A stretch of 64,000 nucleotides of DNA from Syntrophaceae bacterium UBA1411 (GCA_002304995.1 DBPV01000004.1:16171-80170), one strand, 5' to 3'. Counted from the stretch's first letter, positions 37,564 to 46,702 are shown. The notes: generated by a model not told the origin, from the letters alone. Translations and numbers: made by a program.

Positions 37564-38207
37564 AAATTTGCGGCATCACCAATCTGGAAGATGCGCTCTT
37601 CGCGGCCCAATACGGCGCTGCGGCGCTGGGATTTATTTTTTATCCCCCCTCGCCGCGCTTTGTCGCGCCGCAAAAGGCCAGAGACATTATCGCAGGCCTG
37701 CCTGCGCATCTGGTCAAAGTCGGCGTCTTCGTCAATGAAAAAAAGGACGTCATCGACCGGATCTTTGAAGATTGCCGCCTGGACATGCTGCAGCTCCACG
37801 GCGATGAATCGCCCGCGTTTTGCCGTCAATTTCCGGGCCGCCGAATCATCAAGGCGCTGGAGCTCAAAAGCGACGGAGATCCGGACCAGGCCGCCGCTTT
37901 CGAAACCGCCGCCATCCTGGTCGATGCCCGGCAGGCCGGGCTTTACGGAGGAACGGGCAGGACGGCCAACTGGGAACTCGCCTGCCGGATGCCCCGGCCG
38001 GTGATCCTCTCAGGGGGCCTCACCGAAGACAACGTTCTTGACGGATTGCGGAAAGTCAAGCCTGTGGCGCTCGACATCAACAGCGGCGTGGAAGAAAGAC
38101 CCGGCAAAAAGAACGCCGCCAAAATTGCGCGGATGATGCAGATCATTCAGCAGGAGACAGCAGGCGATGCGTCGCCGCAAATCTTTGTGCGAAGGGAACA
38201 GCAATGA
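37554..38207 (+). CDS. trpF: Phosphoribosylanthranilate isomerase
   Basis: Amadori rearrangement of PRA to CdRP. 217 residues. Seen: [14 protein letters not shown] at the start, with catalytic Cys in KICG, then [25 protein letters not shown] near 85, and [10 protein letters not shown] near 150 with DINSGVE. The start is ATG 37554, inside the end of trpC (10-base overlap), with GGGGAG ~8 bases upstream; a longer open frame from 37518 is not needed. Confidence 0.94.
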   Translation: MQVKICGITNLEDALFAAQYGAAALGFIFYPPSPRFVAPQKARDIIAGLPAHLVKVGVFVNEKKDVIDRIFEDCRLDMLQLHGDESPAFCRQFPGRRIIKALELKSDGDPDQAAAFETAAILVDARQAGLYGGTGRTANWELACRMPRPVILSGGLTEDNVLDGLRKVKPVALDINSGVEERPGKKNAAKIARMMQIIQQETAGDASPQIFVRREQQ

Positions 38208-39385
38208 AAACATTACCGGATAAAAAAGGGCATTTTGACATTTTTGGCGGCCGCTATGCCGCAGAAACATTGATGCCGGCGCTTCTGGAGCTGGAAGAGG
38301 CCTACGCCGGCGCCCGCAGGGACAAATCGTTTGAGCAGGAATTCGCCGCGTACCGCCGCGACTACGCAGGCCGGCCGACGCCGCTTTACCCGGCGCAGAG
38401 GATGACCCGGACTCTGGGAGGAGCAAAGATTTACCTCAAGCGCGAGGATTTGAACCACACCGGTTCGCACAAGATCAACAACACGCTGGGGCAGGCGCTT
38501 CTTGCCAGACGGATGGGCAAGAAAAAGGTCATCGCCGAAACGGGCGCGGGGCAGCACGGCGTCGCCACCGCCACTGTCGCGGCGCTCTTCGGCATGGAGT
38601 GCAAAATCTTCATGGGCGAGGAAGACATCCGGCGCCAGGCGCCCAACGTCTTCCGCATGAAAATTCTGGGCGCGGAAGTGGTGCCGGTGAAAAGCGGAAC
38701 GGCCACGCTCAAAGACGCCATGAACGAAGCCATGCGCTACTGGGTGGGCAGCGTCCGCGACACGTTCTACATCATCGGTACGACTGCCGGGCCGCACCCC
38801 TATCCCATGATGGTGCGCAATTTCCAGTCGGTCATCGGCCGGGAAATCAAGCGGCAGCTCGCGCACCGGGAAGGACGGGGGCCGGATGCGCTGGTGGCCT
38901 GCGTGGGCGGCGGCTCCAACGCCATGGGCACGTTTTATCCCTTCCGCAACGATCCGGCCGTAAAAATGTTCGGCGTCGAAGCGGCAGGCCGCGGCCTTGC
39001 CACGTCCGAGCATTCCGCCAGCATCAGCGGCGGGAAGATCGGCGTCCTGCACGGCAACAAAACCTATCTCCTGCAGGACGAACACGGCCAGGTGCGCGAC
39101 GCGTATTCCATCGCCGCCGGCCTCGACTATCCCGGCGTGGGGCCGGAGCACGCCTACTTTGCCGCCGTCGGGCGCGTTTCTTACGTCGCGGTAACGGACA
39201 AGGAAGCGGTCGAGGCGTTTTTGTTTTTGTCGCGCCAGGAAGGCATCATTCCGGCGCTGGAAAGCGCGCACGCGATTGCCCATGCTCTGAAGATCGCGCC
39301 GTCGATGAACAAAAACGAAATTATCGTCATTTGTCTGTCCGGCCGCGGCGACAAGGACGCCCAGACGATTATGGAAACCCTTTAG
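38204..39385 (+). CDS. trpB: Tryptophan synthase beta subunit
   Basis: PLP enzyme joining indole and serine. 393 residues, TrpB1 type. Schiff-base Lys near 87 ([13 protein letters not shown]), Glu near 109 ([10 protein letters not shown]), phosphate loop GGGSNAMG near 233. Start ATG 38204 overlaps the trpF stop (ATGA). The stop codon lies inside the 30-base perfect palindrome that separates it from trpA. Confidence 0.96.
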   Translation: MKTLPDKKGHFDIFGGRYAAETLMPALLELEEAYAGARRDKSFEQEFAAYRRDYAGRPTPLYPAQRMTRTLGGAKIYLKREDLNHTGSHKINNTLGQALLARRMGKKKVIAETGAGQHGVATATVAALFGMECKIFMGEEDIRRQAPNVFRMKILGAEVVPVKSGTATLKDAMNEAMRYWVGSVRDTFYIIGTTAGPHPYPMMVRNFQSVIGREIKRQLAHREGRGPDALVACVGGGSNAMGTFYPFRNDPAVKMFGVEAAGRGLATSEHSASISGGKIGVLHGNKTYLLQDEHGQVRDAYSIAAGLDYPGVGPEHAYFAAVGRVSYVAVTDKEAVEAFLFLSRQEGIIPALESAHAIAHALKIAPSMNKNEIIVICLSGRGDKDAQTIMETL

Positions 39386-39410
39386 GGAACGCTCGCGAGC
39401 GTTCCCTAAA
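39381..39410. repeat. 30-base perfect palindrome at the trpB-trpA junction
   Basis: TTTAGGGAACGCTCG followed directly by its exact reverse complement. It contains the trpB stop (39383-39385) and ends 6 bases before the trpA ribosome site. There is no T-run after it, so it is not a standard terminator. In RNA it would form a near loopless hairpin. Confidence 0.9.
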
Positions 39411-39425
39411 CAAATGAGGAACATG

Positions 39426-40220
39426 ATGGGACGAATATCTGAAAAATTTATCGCGTTGCAGGCCCGCAACGAAAAGGCGCTGATCGTATACTTGACGGCG
39501 GGCGATCCGTCGCTGGCCAAAACCCGGGAGCTTATTTTGGAGCTGGAAAAAGCGGGAGCGGACATGATCGAAATCGGCGTGCCTTTTTCGGACCCGACGG
39601 CCGACGGTCCGGTCATCCAGGCCGCCGCACAGCGGGCGCTGAAAAACGGCACGACCCTCGCGGGCGTCCTGGCGATGATTGCCGAGTTGCGCAGAGTCTC
39701 CGCAATCCCCGTTTTGCTTTTCGGCTACTACAATCCGATCTTCGCCTGCGGACCGGAAAAATTCGCCGCGGCGGCGAGGGAGGCGGGCGCAGACGGCCTT
39801 CTGGTGGTCGATCTGCCGCCGGAAGAAGCGGCCGAGCTGCGCGTCCACACGGACGCGGCGGGGCTGGACTTCATCTCGCTCGTCGCACCGACAACGGGCA
39901 GGGACCGCCTGAAAACCATCCTCCGGACGGCTGCGGGATTTCTCTACTACATCTCCATCACGGGTGTGACCGGCACGGCCGCGCCGAAGATCGAAGATCT
40001 GGCCCGCGACGTTGCAAAGATCCGCAGGCTCACGAAAATGCCGATTGCCGTGGGATTCGGCATCACAAACGCCGCGCAGGCTGAAGCAATCGGCGCCGTC
40101 GCCGACGGCGTCGTCATCGGAAGCGCGGTGGTGAAGCTCATTGACGAACACCACAATCATCCGGACCTGCTTGCGGTTGTGTCCCGCTACATCGGAGGCA
40201 TCAAGGCGGCGCTGCGTTAA
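39426..40220 (+). CDS. trpA: Tryptophan synthase alpha subunit
   Basis: Splits indole-3-glycerol phosphate and channels indole to TrpB. 264 residues. Catalytic Glu near 49 (MIEIGVPFSDPTADGPVIQ), Asp in VDLPPEE-like near 130, GVTG near 183, and GFGITNAAQA near 213. Among three in-frame ATGs (39414, 39423, 39426) the last is chosen: GAGGA at 39416-39420 is 5 bases away and the protein then begins MGRISEKF. Last trp gene; convergent with tctA, no terminator seen in the 18-base gap. Confidence 0.94.
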   Translation: MGRISEKFIALQARNEKALIVYLTAGDPSLAKTRELILELEKAGADMIEIGVPFSDPTADGPVIQAAAQRALKNGTTLAGVLAMIAELRRVSAIPVLLFGYYNPIFACGPEKFAAAAREAGADGLLVVDLPPEEAAELRVHTDAAGLDFISLVAPTTGRDRLKTILRTAAGFLYYISITGVTGTAAPKIEDLARDVAKIRRLTKMPIAVGFGITNAAQAEAIGAVADGVVIGSAVVKLIDEHHNHPDLLAVVSRYIGGIKAALR

Positions 40221-40238
40221 CGGCGGAGCGCGCCCGGC

Positions 40239-41717
40239 CTATCGTTTCCTGATCCTTTTTGCGATCGGCAGCAGAATCAAAACTGCGCAGACGGCGAAGG
40301 CCGCAAGCGCGATCGGCCGCTCGGCGAAGATGCCGAAGCTTCCCTGGGACATCAAAAGCGACCGCCGGAGGTTCACTTCGAACATGGGCCCCAGCACGAA
40401 TCCCAGAATGAGCGGCGCTGCCTCGTAGTCGAATTTTTTCAGAAAATAGCCGATGACGCCGAAAAGGACCATGACGCCGATGTCGAAGACGCTGTTGTTG
40501 ATGCTGTAGGCTCCCACCAGACAAAACAGGATAATCAGCGGATAGAGGATCCGGTCGGGAATCCGCAGCACCTGCACCCACAGCGGAATGAACGGCAGAT
40601 TGAGAATCAGCAGCATGACGTTGCCCAGGTACATGCTTGCGATCACGCCCCAGAAAATTTCCGGATGCTGCGTCATCAAGAGCGGCCCCGGCGTCACGCC
40701 GTGAATCAGAAACGCGCCGAACAAAACGGCCAGCACGACATTGGGCGGAATGCCCAGCGTGAGCAGCGGAATGAAGGAGGTCGAGGCGGCCGCATTGTTG
40801 GCGGCTTCCGGCGCGGCGACGCCTTCAATCGCGCCTTGGCCGAATTTTTCCGGATGCCGGGAAACCCTTTTTTCCACACCGTAGGCGATAAAGGTGGACA
40901 GAACCGGCCCGCCGCCGGGCAGGATGCCCATCAAGAAGCCGATAACGGAGCCGCGGACAATCGCCCATTTCGCGGCAAGCCACTGGCGCCGGCCGGGAAA
41001 CAGGCTGCGGATTTTCACGATGAGGATCTTGGCGGACGCGGTCTTTTCCAGATTGCCGAACACTTCGGCCAGGCCGAAAAGGCCGATAGCCAGCGGCACG
41101 ACGTTCAGGCCTTCAAACAGATGAAGAGCGCCGAAGGTCAGGCGCTGTTCGGCGGTGATGGGATCGAGGCCGATGAGGCTCAGCAAAATGCCCGTCAGCG
41201 CCATCAGCACCGCCTTGATCATCGACCGCTGGGCCAGATACACGATGAAGGTGAATCCCAGAAGGATGACGGCAAAGTACTCGGGGGGGCCGAATTTCAA
41301 AGCCAGCGCCGAAAGAGGCCCGGCGGCGATCTGCAGCCCCACAAGCCCCAGCGTGCCGGCGATGAAGGAGCCGAAGACGGCAATGCCCAGCGCCTGACCC
41401 GCCTGACCTTTTTGGGCCATCCGGTAGCCGTCGAGGCAGGTGACGACGGAGGCCGCCTCTCCCGGAACGTTGATCAGAATGGAAGTGGTCGATCCGCCGT
41501 ACATGGCCCCGTTGTAAATGCCGGCCAGCATGATGACCGCGCCCACCGGCGGCAGTTGAAAGGTAAGCGGCAGCAAAATGGAAATGGCGCCCACCGGCCC
41601 CAGGCCCGGCAAAACGCCGACCAGCGTTCCCAAAAGACAGCCGCCCAGCAGAAGCAGCAGGTTGGAGGCGCCGCAGGCGACGGACAGGCCGTACAGTAAT
41701 CCGTTTAAGGCATCCAA
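40239..41717 (-). CDS. tctA: Tripartite tricarboxylate transporter, large membrane subunit
   Basis: 492 residues, ~12 membrane helices. N-terminal GTLVGVLPGLGPVGAISILLP and IYNGAMYGGSTTSILINVPGEAASV are signature loops of TctA; GILPGGGPVLSTFIAYGVEKR follows near 240. It works with TctB and a periplasmic binding protein (TctC) in sodium- or proton-driven uptake of carboxylates. Last gene of the leftward tctC-tctB-tctA set; tctB ends 18 bases upstream. Confidence 0.92.
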   Translation of the reverse strand: MDALNGLLYGLSVACGASNLLLLLGGCLLGTLVGVLPGLGPVGAISILLPLTFQLPPVGAVIMLAGIYNGAMYGGSTTSILINVPGEAASVVTCLDGYRMAQKGQAGQALGIAVFGSFIAGTLGLVGLQIAAGPLSALALKFGPPEYFAVILLGFTFIVYLAQRSMIKAVLMALTGILLSLIGLDPITAEQRLTFGALHLFEGLNVVPLAIGLFGLAEVFGNLEKTASAKILIVKIRSLFPGRRQWLAAKWAIVRGSVIGFLMGILPGGGPVLSTFIAYGVEKRVSRHPEKFGQGAIEGVAAPEAANNAAASTSFIPLLTLGIPPNVVLAVLFGAFLIHGVTPGPLLMTQHPEIFWGVIASMYLGNVMLLILNLPFIPLWVQVLRIPDRILYPLIILFCLVGAYSINNSVFDIGVMVLFGVIGYFLKKFDYEAAPLILGFVLGPMFEVNLRRSLLMSQGSFGIFAERPIALAAFAVCAVLILLPIAKRIRKR

Positions 41718-41735
41718 AAGAAACGTTCCATTACA

Positions 41736-42191
41736 TTAAAATCCCCAAATTCCGCGGGGCAGCGGCGTTTTGAGGAGCAAATAAAAAAGGCCGTAGGCGA
41801 GGCCTGACGAAAGGCAGGCGGCAAGCAGCGCCGCCTTCACGGTCAGGGCATTGAGCCGGAACAAAACGCTCATCAGCAAAAACGTAGCGATGAGAAAGCC
41901 CGCGTAAGGAAGCAAGGCGACATAAACGGCGAGCACCGCGAGTACGGCCGCATTTTTGCTCCAGCGGACGGGGCGCCACGCCTCGACCACGCCGACGGCG
42001 CCGGCGCCTTTGCGGCAGGCCGCAGACAGGCCGGCCAGGGCAAAGAAAATCATCAGGGCGCAGGTGACAAACGGCATGAACCATGCCCCGGGATTGCCGA
42101 GCGCACCGATGCCCTGCCAAACCGACAGCACAAGGACAATCGAGGCCAGTGCCAGAAAGAAGATGCTGCTTGCCCGATCGCGCCTATTCAT
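41736..42191 (-). CDS. tctB: Tripartite tricarboxylate transporter, small membrane subunit
   Basis: 151 residues with four hydrophobic segments, the TctB/DUF1468 layout: N-terminal helix (SIFFLALASIVLVLSVWQGI), then helices around 40-58, 75-105 and 115-140. Accessory to TctA. It lies 7 bases after tctC and 18 before tctA on the minus strand. Confidence 0.85.
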   Translation of the reverse strand: MNRRDRASSIFFLALASIVLVLSVWQGIGALGNPGAWFMPFVTCALMIFFALAGLSAACRKGAGAVGVVEAWRPVRWSKNAAVLAVLAVYVALLPYAGFLIATFLLMSVLFRLNALTVKAALLAACLSSGLAYGLFYLLLKTPLPRGIWGF

Positions 42192-42198
42192 GCCGCCC

Positions 42199-43191
42199 CT
42201 ATTCCGGTTTTGTCGCCGCTTCCCTAATCGCGCCCGAAGCCGTGAGGCTCTTGTTGATGACTTTCCAGTGGTGGCGCAAAAAGGCGTCGAACGCTTTGCC
42301 GTTGTAATAAACGGGAATCATATTGATCCGGTCGAGCGTTTCCAGATACTCTTTGTTTTTGGCCGCGGCGGCAAACGCCTCTTCCAGCCGCCCGGCGACG
42401 GACGGATCGATGTCCGCCGGCGCCACGACGGCAAAGACGGCATCGTTGGCAAAGTCATAGCCCTGCTCTTTAAGCGTGGGAACGGACGGATATTTGGGCG
42501 ACCGCTTCTCGCTCATGACGGAAAGCAGCCTGGCCTGGCCGGCCTTCACCGCGGGAACCAGTTCCGACGTCAGAGCCGCAAACTCAACATGGCCGCCCAG
42601 GAGTGCGGTGAGCGCTTCCATGCTGCCTTTGTACGGCACGTGGATCAGTTGCAGCCTGTCGCGCTGTGCAATGGCTTCGACCGCGGCGTGCGTCGTGCTG
42701 CCGACGCCGGTGGTGGCGTATTTGACCCGGCCGGGGTTTTTCGCCGCGTAGAGGGCCAGGTCGCCCAGCGTCTTCCAGGGCGCGTCGCTTTTAACGACAA
42801 TGCCCAACTGCGGTTCGGTAAATCCGATCACGGCGCGAAAGCTGGTAAAGGGCTTGAAGGGCACCGGCTGCTGCTGGCTCACCCGGATCAGCACCGAGCT
42901 GGGCGTGCCGCAAAGCGTATAGCCGTCGTGCTTCTGGGAAAGCAGCGCGGCGAGCGCCACCGTTCCCGTCCCGCCGGGTTTGTTTTCAACCATGATCGGC
43001 TGCCCCAGGATCTTTTCCGCGGCTTTGGCCAGCGCCCGCGCGCTCAGGTCCATGCTGCCGCCGGGAACGAATCCGACCAGAAGCGTGAGGGGTCTTTCCG
43101 GATAAGCGGCCCCGGCGCCGGGACCTGCCTCTCCCCATCCGATTGCCACAAACGCGGCCAGAGCCGCGATAAGCCAGCGATATCTTTTCAT
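42199..43191 (-). CDS. tctC: Tripartite tricarboxylate transporter substrate-binding protein
   Basis: 330-residue periplasmic receptor of the TctC/Bug family. Signal peptide KRYRWLIAALAAFVAIG, then mature YPERPLTLLVGFVPGGSMDLSARALA near 30 and the ENKPGGTGTVALAAL motif near 75, which hold the carboxylate. Substrate unknown. The start is ATG 43191 with AGGAG 8 bases upstream; a TTG one codon earlier is less well placed. Its promoter is at 43231-43259, divergent from the MerR gene, which may control it. Confidence 0.9.
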   Translation of the reverse strand: MKRYRWLIAALAAFVAIGWGEAGPGAGAAYPERPLTLLVGFVPGGSMDLSARALAKAAEKILGQPIMVENKPGGTGTVALAALLSQKHDGYTLCGTPSSVLIRVSQQQPVPFKPFTSFRAVIGFTEPQLGIVVKSDAPWKTLGDLALYAAKNPGRVKYATTGVGSTTHAAVEAIAQRDRLQLIHVPYKGSMEALTALLGGHVEFAALTSELVPAVKAGQARLLSVMSEKRSPKYPSVPTLKEQGYDFANDAVFAVVAPADIDPSVAGRLEEAFAAAAKNKEYLETLDRINMIPVYYNGKAFDAFLRHHWKVINKSLTASGAIREAATKPE

Positions 43192-43230
43192 CAACCGATC
43201 TCCTGCGGTGAGTTCTTTTGTGCGGGCGGA

Positions 43231-43259
43231 AGTATAGGAAGCTTCCGGATGCTTGTCAA
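43231..43259 (-). promoter_or_regulatory. tctCBA promoter
   Basis: Minus strand TTGACA (43259-43254), 17 bases, TATACT (43236-43231), close to consensus. The spacer holds a palindrome GGAAGCTTCC (43238-43247) that could be an operator. Confidence 0.8.
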
Positions 43260-43308
43260 TCGTTTTATCCGTTGATTTTCAAGCCGTTTTGGCCCGCGGA
43301 TTATTTGC

Positions 43309-43338
43309 TTGACAACCGGACCGCTTCCGCCCTATAAC
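43309..43338 (+). promoter_or_regulatory. merR promoter
   Basis: TTGACA (43309-43314), 18-base spacer, TATAAC (43333-43338). The -10 runs into the palindrome at 43336-43360. Confidence 0.75.
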
Positions 43339-43360
43339 ATTAAAGCTCAACTTTAATGTT
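43336..43360. promoter_or_regulatory. Candidate MerR autoregulatory operator
   Basis: Perfect inverted repeat AACATTAAAG-CTCAA-CTTTAATGTT placed from the -10 across the start of transcription of the MerR gene. A bound protein here should repress. Confidence 0.7.
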
Positions 43361-43372
43361 CGCCGGAGGGCC

Positions 43373-44095
43373 ATGAAACTCAAAATCGGGGAAATCGCAA
43401 AACGGAGCGGCGTCCGCCCATCCACGATTCGCTATTATGTGGCGGAGGGTCTGCTGCCCCGACCCGAAAAAACCAACGAAAAGATGGCCTATTACGACGA
43501 AGCCTGCATCGACCGCCTGCGCGCCATCCAGGAGCTCAAGGAAAAACGCTTTTTCCCGCTTTACCTCATTAAAAACATCCTGCGCCGCATGGATGAAGGC
43601 TTGAATCTGACCGAAGCGGAAACGATCGAAAACGAAGTCTTCGGCGCCCCCGGCCGGAGGGGCAACGGCCTGTTGAGCCAGACCGCATTTCTGGCCGCCA
43701 CCGGCCTGTCGGACCGCGAACTGCGGGAAGCCGAGCGTCTGGGCATTCTGATGCCCTGCACCGAGCAGGGCGGCAAACCTCTCTACGATCAGGAAGACGT
43801 CCGCATCGGCCGGGACGGCATCAAAAAGCTTATCGCCCTGGGAATGAAACTGGAGGACCTGTCCTTCTGGACAGAGCTGGGGGGGAGGATCGTCGCCCGG
43901 GAAATGGCCCTGCGCCGCAAGATCGTCGCCGGAAAATCCACCCGGGACAATATCGCCGTCACCGCCGAACTCACGCGGGTCGGCAATTTCTACCGCGAGT
44001 ATATTCTCAGGCGCCTTTTCCAGAAGCAGGTGGAGCAAAACATCCAGATGAGTCTTAAAAAATCCGCCGCAACGGGCGGCAAAAAAGAAAAATAA
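43373..44095 (+). CDS. MerR-family transcriptional regulator
   Basis: 240 residues. N-terminal winged helix LKIGEIAKRSGVRPSTIRYYVAEGLLPRP (~2-32) with the second wing ending near 70. The C-terminal part is longer than metal-sensing MerR proteins and has no obvious Cys metal site; it may bind an acyl or other effector. It is followed 10 bases later by two nitronate monooxygenase-like genes, and it diverges from tctCBA. Likely targets are these two flanking operons and itself (operator 43336-43360). Confidence 0.88.
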   Translation: MKLKIGEIAKRSGVRPSTIRYYVAEGLLPRPEKTNEKMAYYDEACIDRLRAIQELKEKRFFPLYLIKNILRRMDEGLNLTEAETIENEVFGAPGRRGNGLLSQTAFLAATGLSDRELREAERLGILMPCTEQGGKPLYDQEDVRIGRDGIKKLIALGMKLEDLSFWTELGGRIVAREMALRRKIVAGKSTRDNIAVTAELTRVGNFYREYILRRLFQKQVEQNIQMSLKKSAATGGKKEK

Positions 44096-44105
44096 GGAGG
44101 CTTCC

Positions 44106-45098
44106 ATGATCAAAACAGCAATAACGGAAATGTTCGGAGTTCAATATCCCATTATCTGCGGCGCCATGATGTGGCTTTGCAAACCGTCGCTGTGCGCGGC
44201 CGTGTCCAATGCCGGCGGCATCGGCAATCTGACGGCGGCGAACTACGAAACGGAAGAGGACTTCCGCGCGGCCATCCGGGAGACGCGCCGTCTCACCGAC
44301 AAGCCTTTCTTTGTCGGCATCACGCTGCTGCCGTCGATTCGGATCACGGCCGAGCACCACCGGATGTACGTGAGGGTCTCTGCCGAAGAAAAGGTGGCCG
44401 GCATCGAATTTTCCGGCACGCCGCTCGACAAGGTGGCGGGCATGGAAGCCGTCGATCTTCTGAAGAAGGCGGGGGTAAAGCTGTTTCACAAGGTGGGCGC
44501 GGTCCGCCACGCCCTGCACGCGGAAAAAATCGGCTTTGACGGCGTTTACGCGGCGGGCATCGAGGAAGGCGGCCATCCGCTCAACGACGATGTCACCACG
44601 ATGATCCTCACGCCGCGCATGGTCGAATCGCTCACCATTCCCGTCGTCACGGTCGGCGGCATCGCCAACGGCCGGACGATGGCCGCGGCGCTGGCGCTGG
44701 GCGCCCAGGGCGTGATGATGGCCAGCCGCTTCATCGCCACCAAAGAATGCGATGTTCATGACAACATCAAGCAGGAGCTCATCCGCCGCCAGGAATTCGA
44801 CACGGTCATTTACGGCAAGTCGATCGGTCTGCAGGGCCGCGGCCTCAAATCGCGGGTGATCGCGGAAGTCCTGGCGATCGAAGAGCGCAAGGGCGGCTTT
44901 GAAGAGCTGATACCCCTGCTCTCCGGCCAGAAAGTCAAAGAGGCCTGGGAAACGGGCGACGTCGATTACGCGCCCCTGATGGTCGGCCAGTCGATCGGCC
45001 TTATTTCCGACGTTCCCACCTGCGCGGAACTTCTCCGCCGGATGGCGGCCGAAGCAAAAGAGATTTCGGCTCAGGCGGCAAAACTATGCGGAAACTGA
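44106..45098 (+). CDS. Nitronate monooxygenase-family FMN protein (paralogue 1)
   Basis: 330-residue FMN TIM barrel of the 2-nitropropane dioxygenase family. Seen: N-terminal YPIICGAMMWLCKPSLCAAVSNAGGIG, EEGGHP near 160 (the His region used in catalysis), VVTVGGIANGRTMAAALALGAQGVMMASRF near 185. Members include nitronate monooxygenases and enoyl-reductase-like enzymes (FabK), so the reaction cannot be fixed. In an anaerobe a flavin enoyl-reductase or detoxification role is possible. Ribosome site AAGGAGG; a similar gene follows 34 bases later. Confidence 0.82.
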   Translation: MIKTAITEMFGVQYPIICGAMMWLCKPSLCAAVSNAGGIGNLTAANYETEEDFRAAIRETRRLTDKPFFVGITLLPSIRITAEHHRMYVRVSAEEKVAGIEFSGTPLDKVAGMEAVDLLKKAGVKLFHKVGAVRHALHAEKIGFDGVYAAGIEEGGHPLNDDVTTMILTPRMVESLTIPVVTVGGIANGRTMAAALALGAQGVMMASRFIATKECDVHDNIKQELIRRQEFDTVIYGKSIGLQGRGLKSRVIAEVLAIEERKGGFEELIPLLSGQKVKEAWETGDVDYAPLMVGQSIGLISDVPTCAELLRRMAAEAKEISAQAAKLCGN

Positions 45099-45132
45099 AT
45101 TGATCAATTCTTTACCATAAGAAGGAGTCCCC

Positions 45133-46170
45133 ATGAAAACACGATTGACTGAAATGGTCGGCATCAAGGTTCCGATCCTGCTGTCCGGCATGAGCTGGAT
45201 CAGCACACCGAAAATGGTCGCAGCCGTCTCCAACGCAGGCGGGCTGGGCATTCTGGCCACGGGCCCGCTCAACAGTTCCCAGACCCGGGAAGCCATCCGC
45301 GAAATCCGCAAACTCACCGACAAGCCGTTCGGCGCCAACGCGTCGCTGATGTTTCCCGGCGCGGCGGAAAACGCCAAGGTGCTCTTGAAGGAGCAGGTGC
45401 CGGTGATCAACTTCGCGCTGGGCAAGGGCGACTGGATCGTCCGCGAAGCGCATAAATACGGCGGCAAGGTGTTCGCCACGGTCGTGAATCTCAAGCACGC
45501 CAAACGCGCGCAGGATTTCGGCACGGACGCGGTCATCGCCACCGGCCAGGAAGCGGCGGCGCACGGCGAGGACGTCACTTCGCTGGTGCTCATTCCGCAT
45601 CTGGCGGAAAACCTGCAGATTCCCGTCATCGGCGCGGGCGGCTTCGCCGACGGCCGGGGACTGGCGGCGGCGCTGGCGCTGGGCGCGGACGGCGTCGCGA
45701 TGGGCACGCGGCTGATGACGACCAAAGAAAGCCCGCTGCATGAAAACTATAAAAAACTGGCGCAGGAAAAGGACGTGTACGATACGCTGTTTTCCAAGCG
45801 TTTCGACGGCATTCTGTGCCGGGTCATGAAAACGGATGCGGCGAAAAAGGCCGTCAAGAAAGGATTGAGCTGGCCCGCGGCCTTTTTCAATTCCCAGGAT
45901 ATCGCCCGGCAGATGGGCGTGCCGTATTTCAAACTTTTCATCGGCGTGCTGCTGTCCGGCTATGGAAACGCCAGGCAGCTGGCCTACATGGCCAACGCCT
46001 TCAAAGCCATCCGCGTCGCCACCGAAAACGGCGATTCCCAAACCGGCGTTTTGCCGGTGGGCCAGGTGCAGGGTTTGATCCACGATCAACCGACGGTTGC
46101 CGAGCTCTTCGAGCGCATTGTGAAAGAGGCAAAAGCCGCGCAGGCGAAAGTCGACGGGGCGCTGGCGTAA
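45133..46170 (+). CDS. Nitronate monooxygenase-family FMN protein (paralogue 2)
   Basis: 345 residues, same fold as its upstream neighbour: VPILLSGMSWISTPKMVAAVSNAGGLG at the start, VIATGQEAAAHGEDVTSL near 135 (AAHG in place of GGHP), IPVIGAGGFADGRGLAAALALGADGVAMGTRL near 160. The catalytic-loop His is kept but its context differs, so the two proteins probably have different substrates or form a hetero-pair. AGGAG lies upstream of ATG 45133. Co-transcribed with the MerR gene and paralogue 1. Confidence 0.82.
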   Translation: MKTRLTEMVGIKVPILLSGMSWISTPKMVAAVSNAGGLGILATGPLNSSQTREAIREIRKLTDKPFGANASLMFPGAAENAKVLLKEQVPVINFALGKGDWIVREAHKYGGKVFATVVNLKHAKRAQDFGTDAVIATGQEAAAHGEDVTSLVLIPHLAENLQIPVIGAGGFADGRGLAAALALGADGVAMGTRLMTTKESPLHENYKKLAQEKDVYDTLFSKRFDGILCRVMKTDAAKKAVKKGLSWPAAFFNSQDIARQMGVPYFKLFIGVLLSGYGNARQLAYMANAFKAIRVATENGDSQTGVLPVGQVQGLIHDQPTVAELFERIVKEAKAAQAKVDGALA

Positions 46171-46177
46171 TCCGGCA

Positions 46178-46226
46178 TTGCCCAAACGCGCCAAAAGGGT
46201 TATGATACGTATGATTATCAACCCTT
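46178..46226 (+). promoter_or_regulatory. Putative promoter and operator of the MaoC gene
   Basis: TTGCCC (46178-46183), 17 bases, TATGAT (46201-46206). An inverted repeat AAGGGTT (46195-46201) / AACCCTT (46220-46226) brackets the -10 and start region. Confidence 0.45.
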
Positions 46227-46243
46227 GAAAGGAGTAATGTCAT

Positions 46244-46702
46244 ATGTCTCTGTCAGCAGCATTGAAGGACATGGAACCGTATATCGGAAAGGAAGTTTTC
46301 GTTTCCGATTGGACACAGGTGACGCAGGATCAGATCAACAAATTCGCGGACAGCACCATGGATCACCAGTGGATTCACGTGGACAAGGAACAGGCTGCGA
46401 AGGGTCCTTTCGGCACCACGATCGCACATGGCTTTCTGACGCTTTCACACCTGCCTTTTTTCAGCTACCAGGTTCCCTTGAAAGCGGAAGGGGCGAAGAT
46501 GTCGATCAACTACGGCCTGGACAAGGTCCGTTTTCTCAATCCCGTCCCCTCGGGATCGAAAATCCGCGACCGCATTGTTCTGAAAGCCCTGGAGCAAAAG
46601 CCGGGAAACCGACTGCTCGTCACGCAGACGCATACCATTGAAATTGAAGGTCAGGACAAACCGGCCTGCATCGCCGATGCGCTGGGAATGATCTTCTTCT
46701 AG
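46244..46702 (+). CDS. MaoC-like (R)-specific enoyl-CoA hydratase
   Basis: 152-residue hotdog-fold protein. The hydratase motif is clear: FADSTMDHQWIHVD (Asp and His of hydratase 2) followed by GPFGTTIAHGFLTLS. It should hydrate 2-enoyl-CoA or dehydrate 3-hydroxyacyl-CoA of R configuration. AAGGAG lies 10 bases before ATG 46244. A bidirectional terminator follows. It may be read with the nitronate-monooxygenase pair or from its own promoter. Confidence 0.88.
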   Translation: MSLSAALKDMEPYIGKEVFVSDWTQVTQDQINKFADSTMDHQWIHVDKEQAAKGPFGTTIAHGFLTLSHLPFFSYQVPLKAEGAKMSINYGLDKVRFLNPVPSGSKIRDRIVLKALEQKPGNRLLVTQTHTIEIEGQDKPACIADALGMIFF

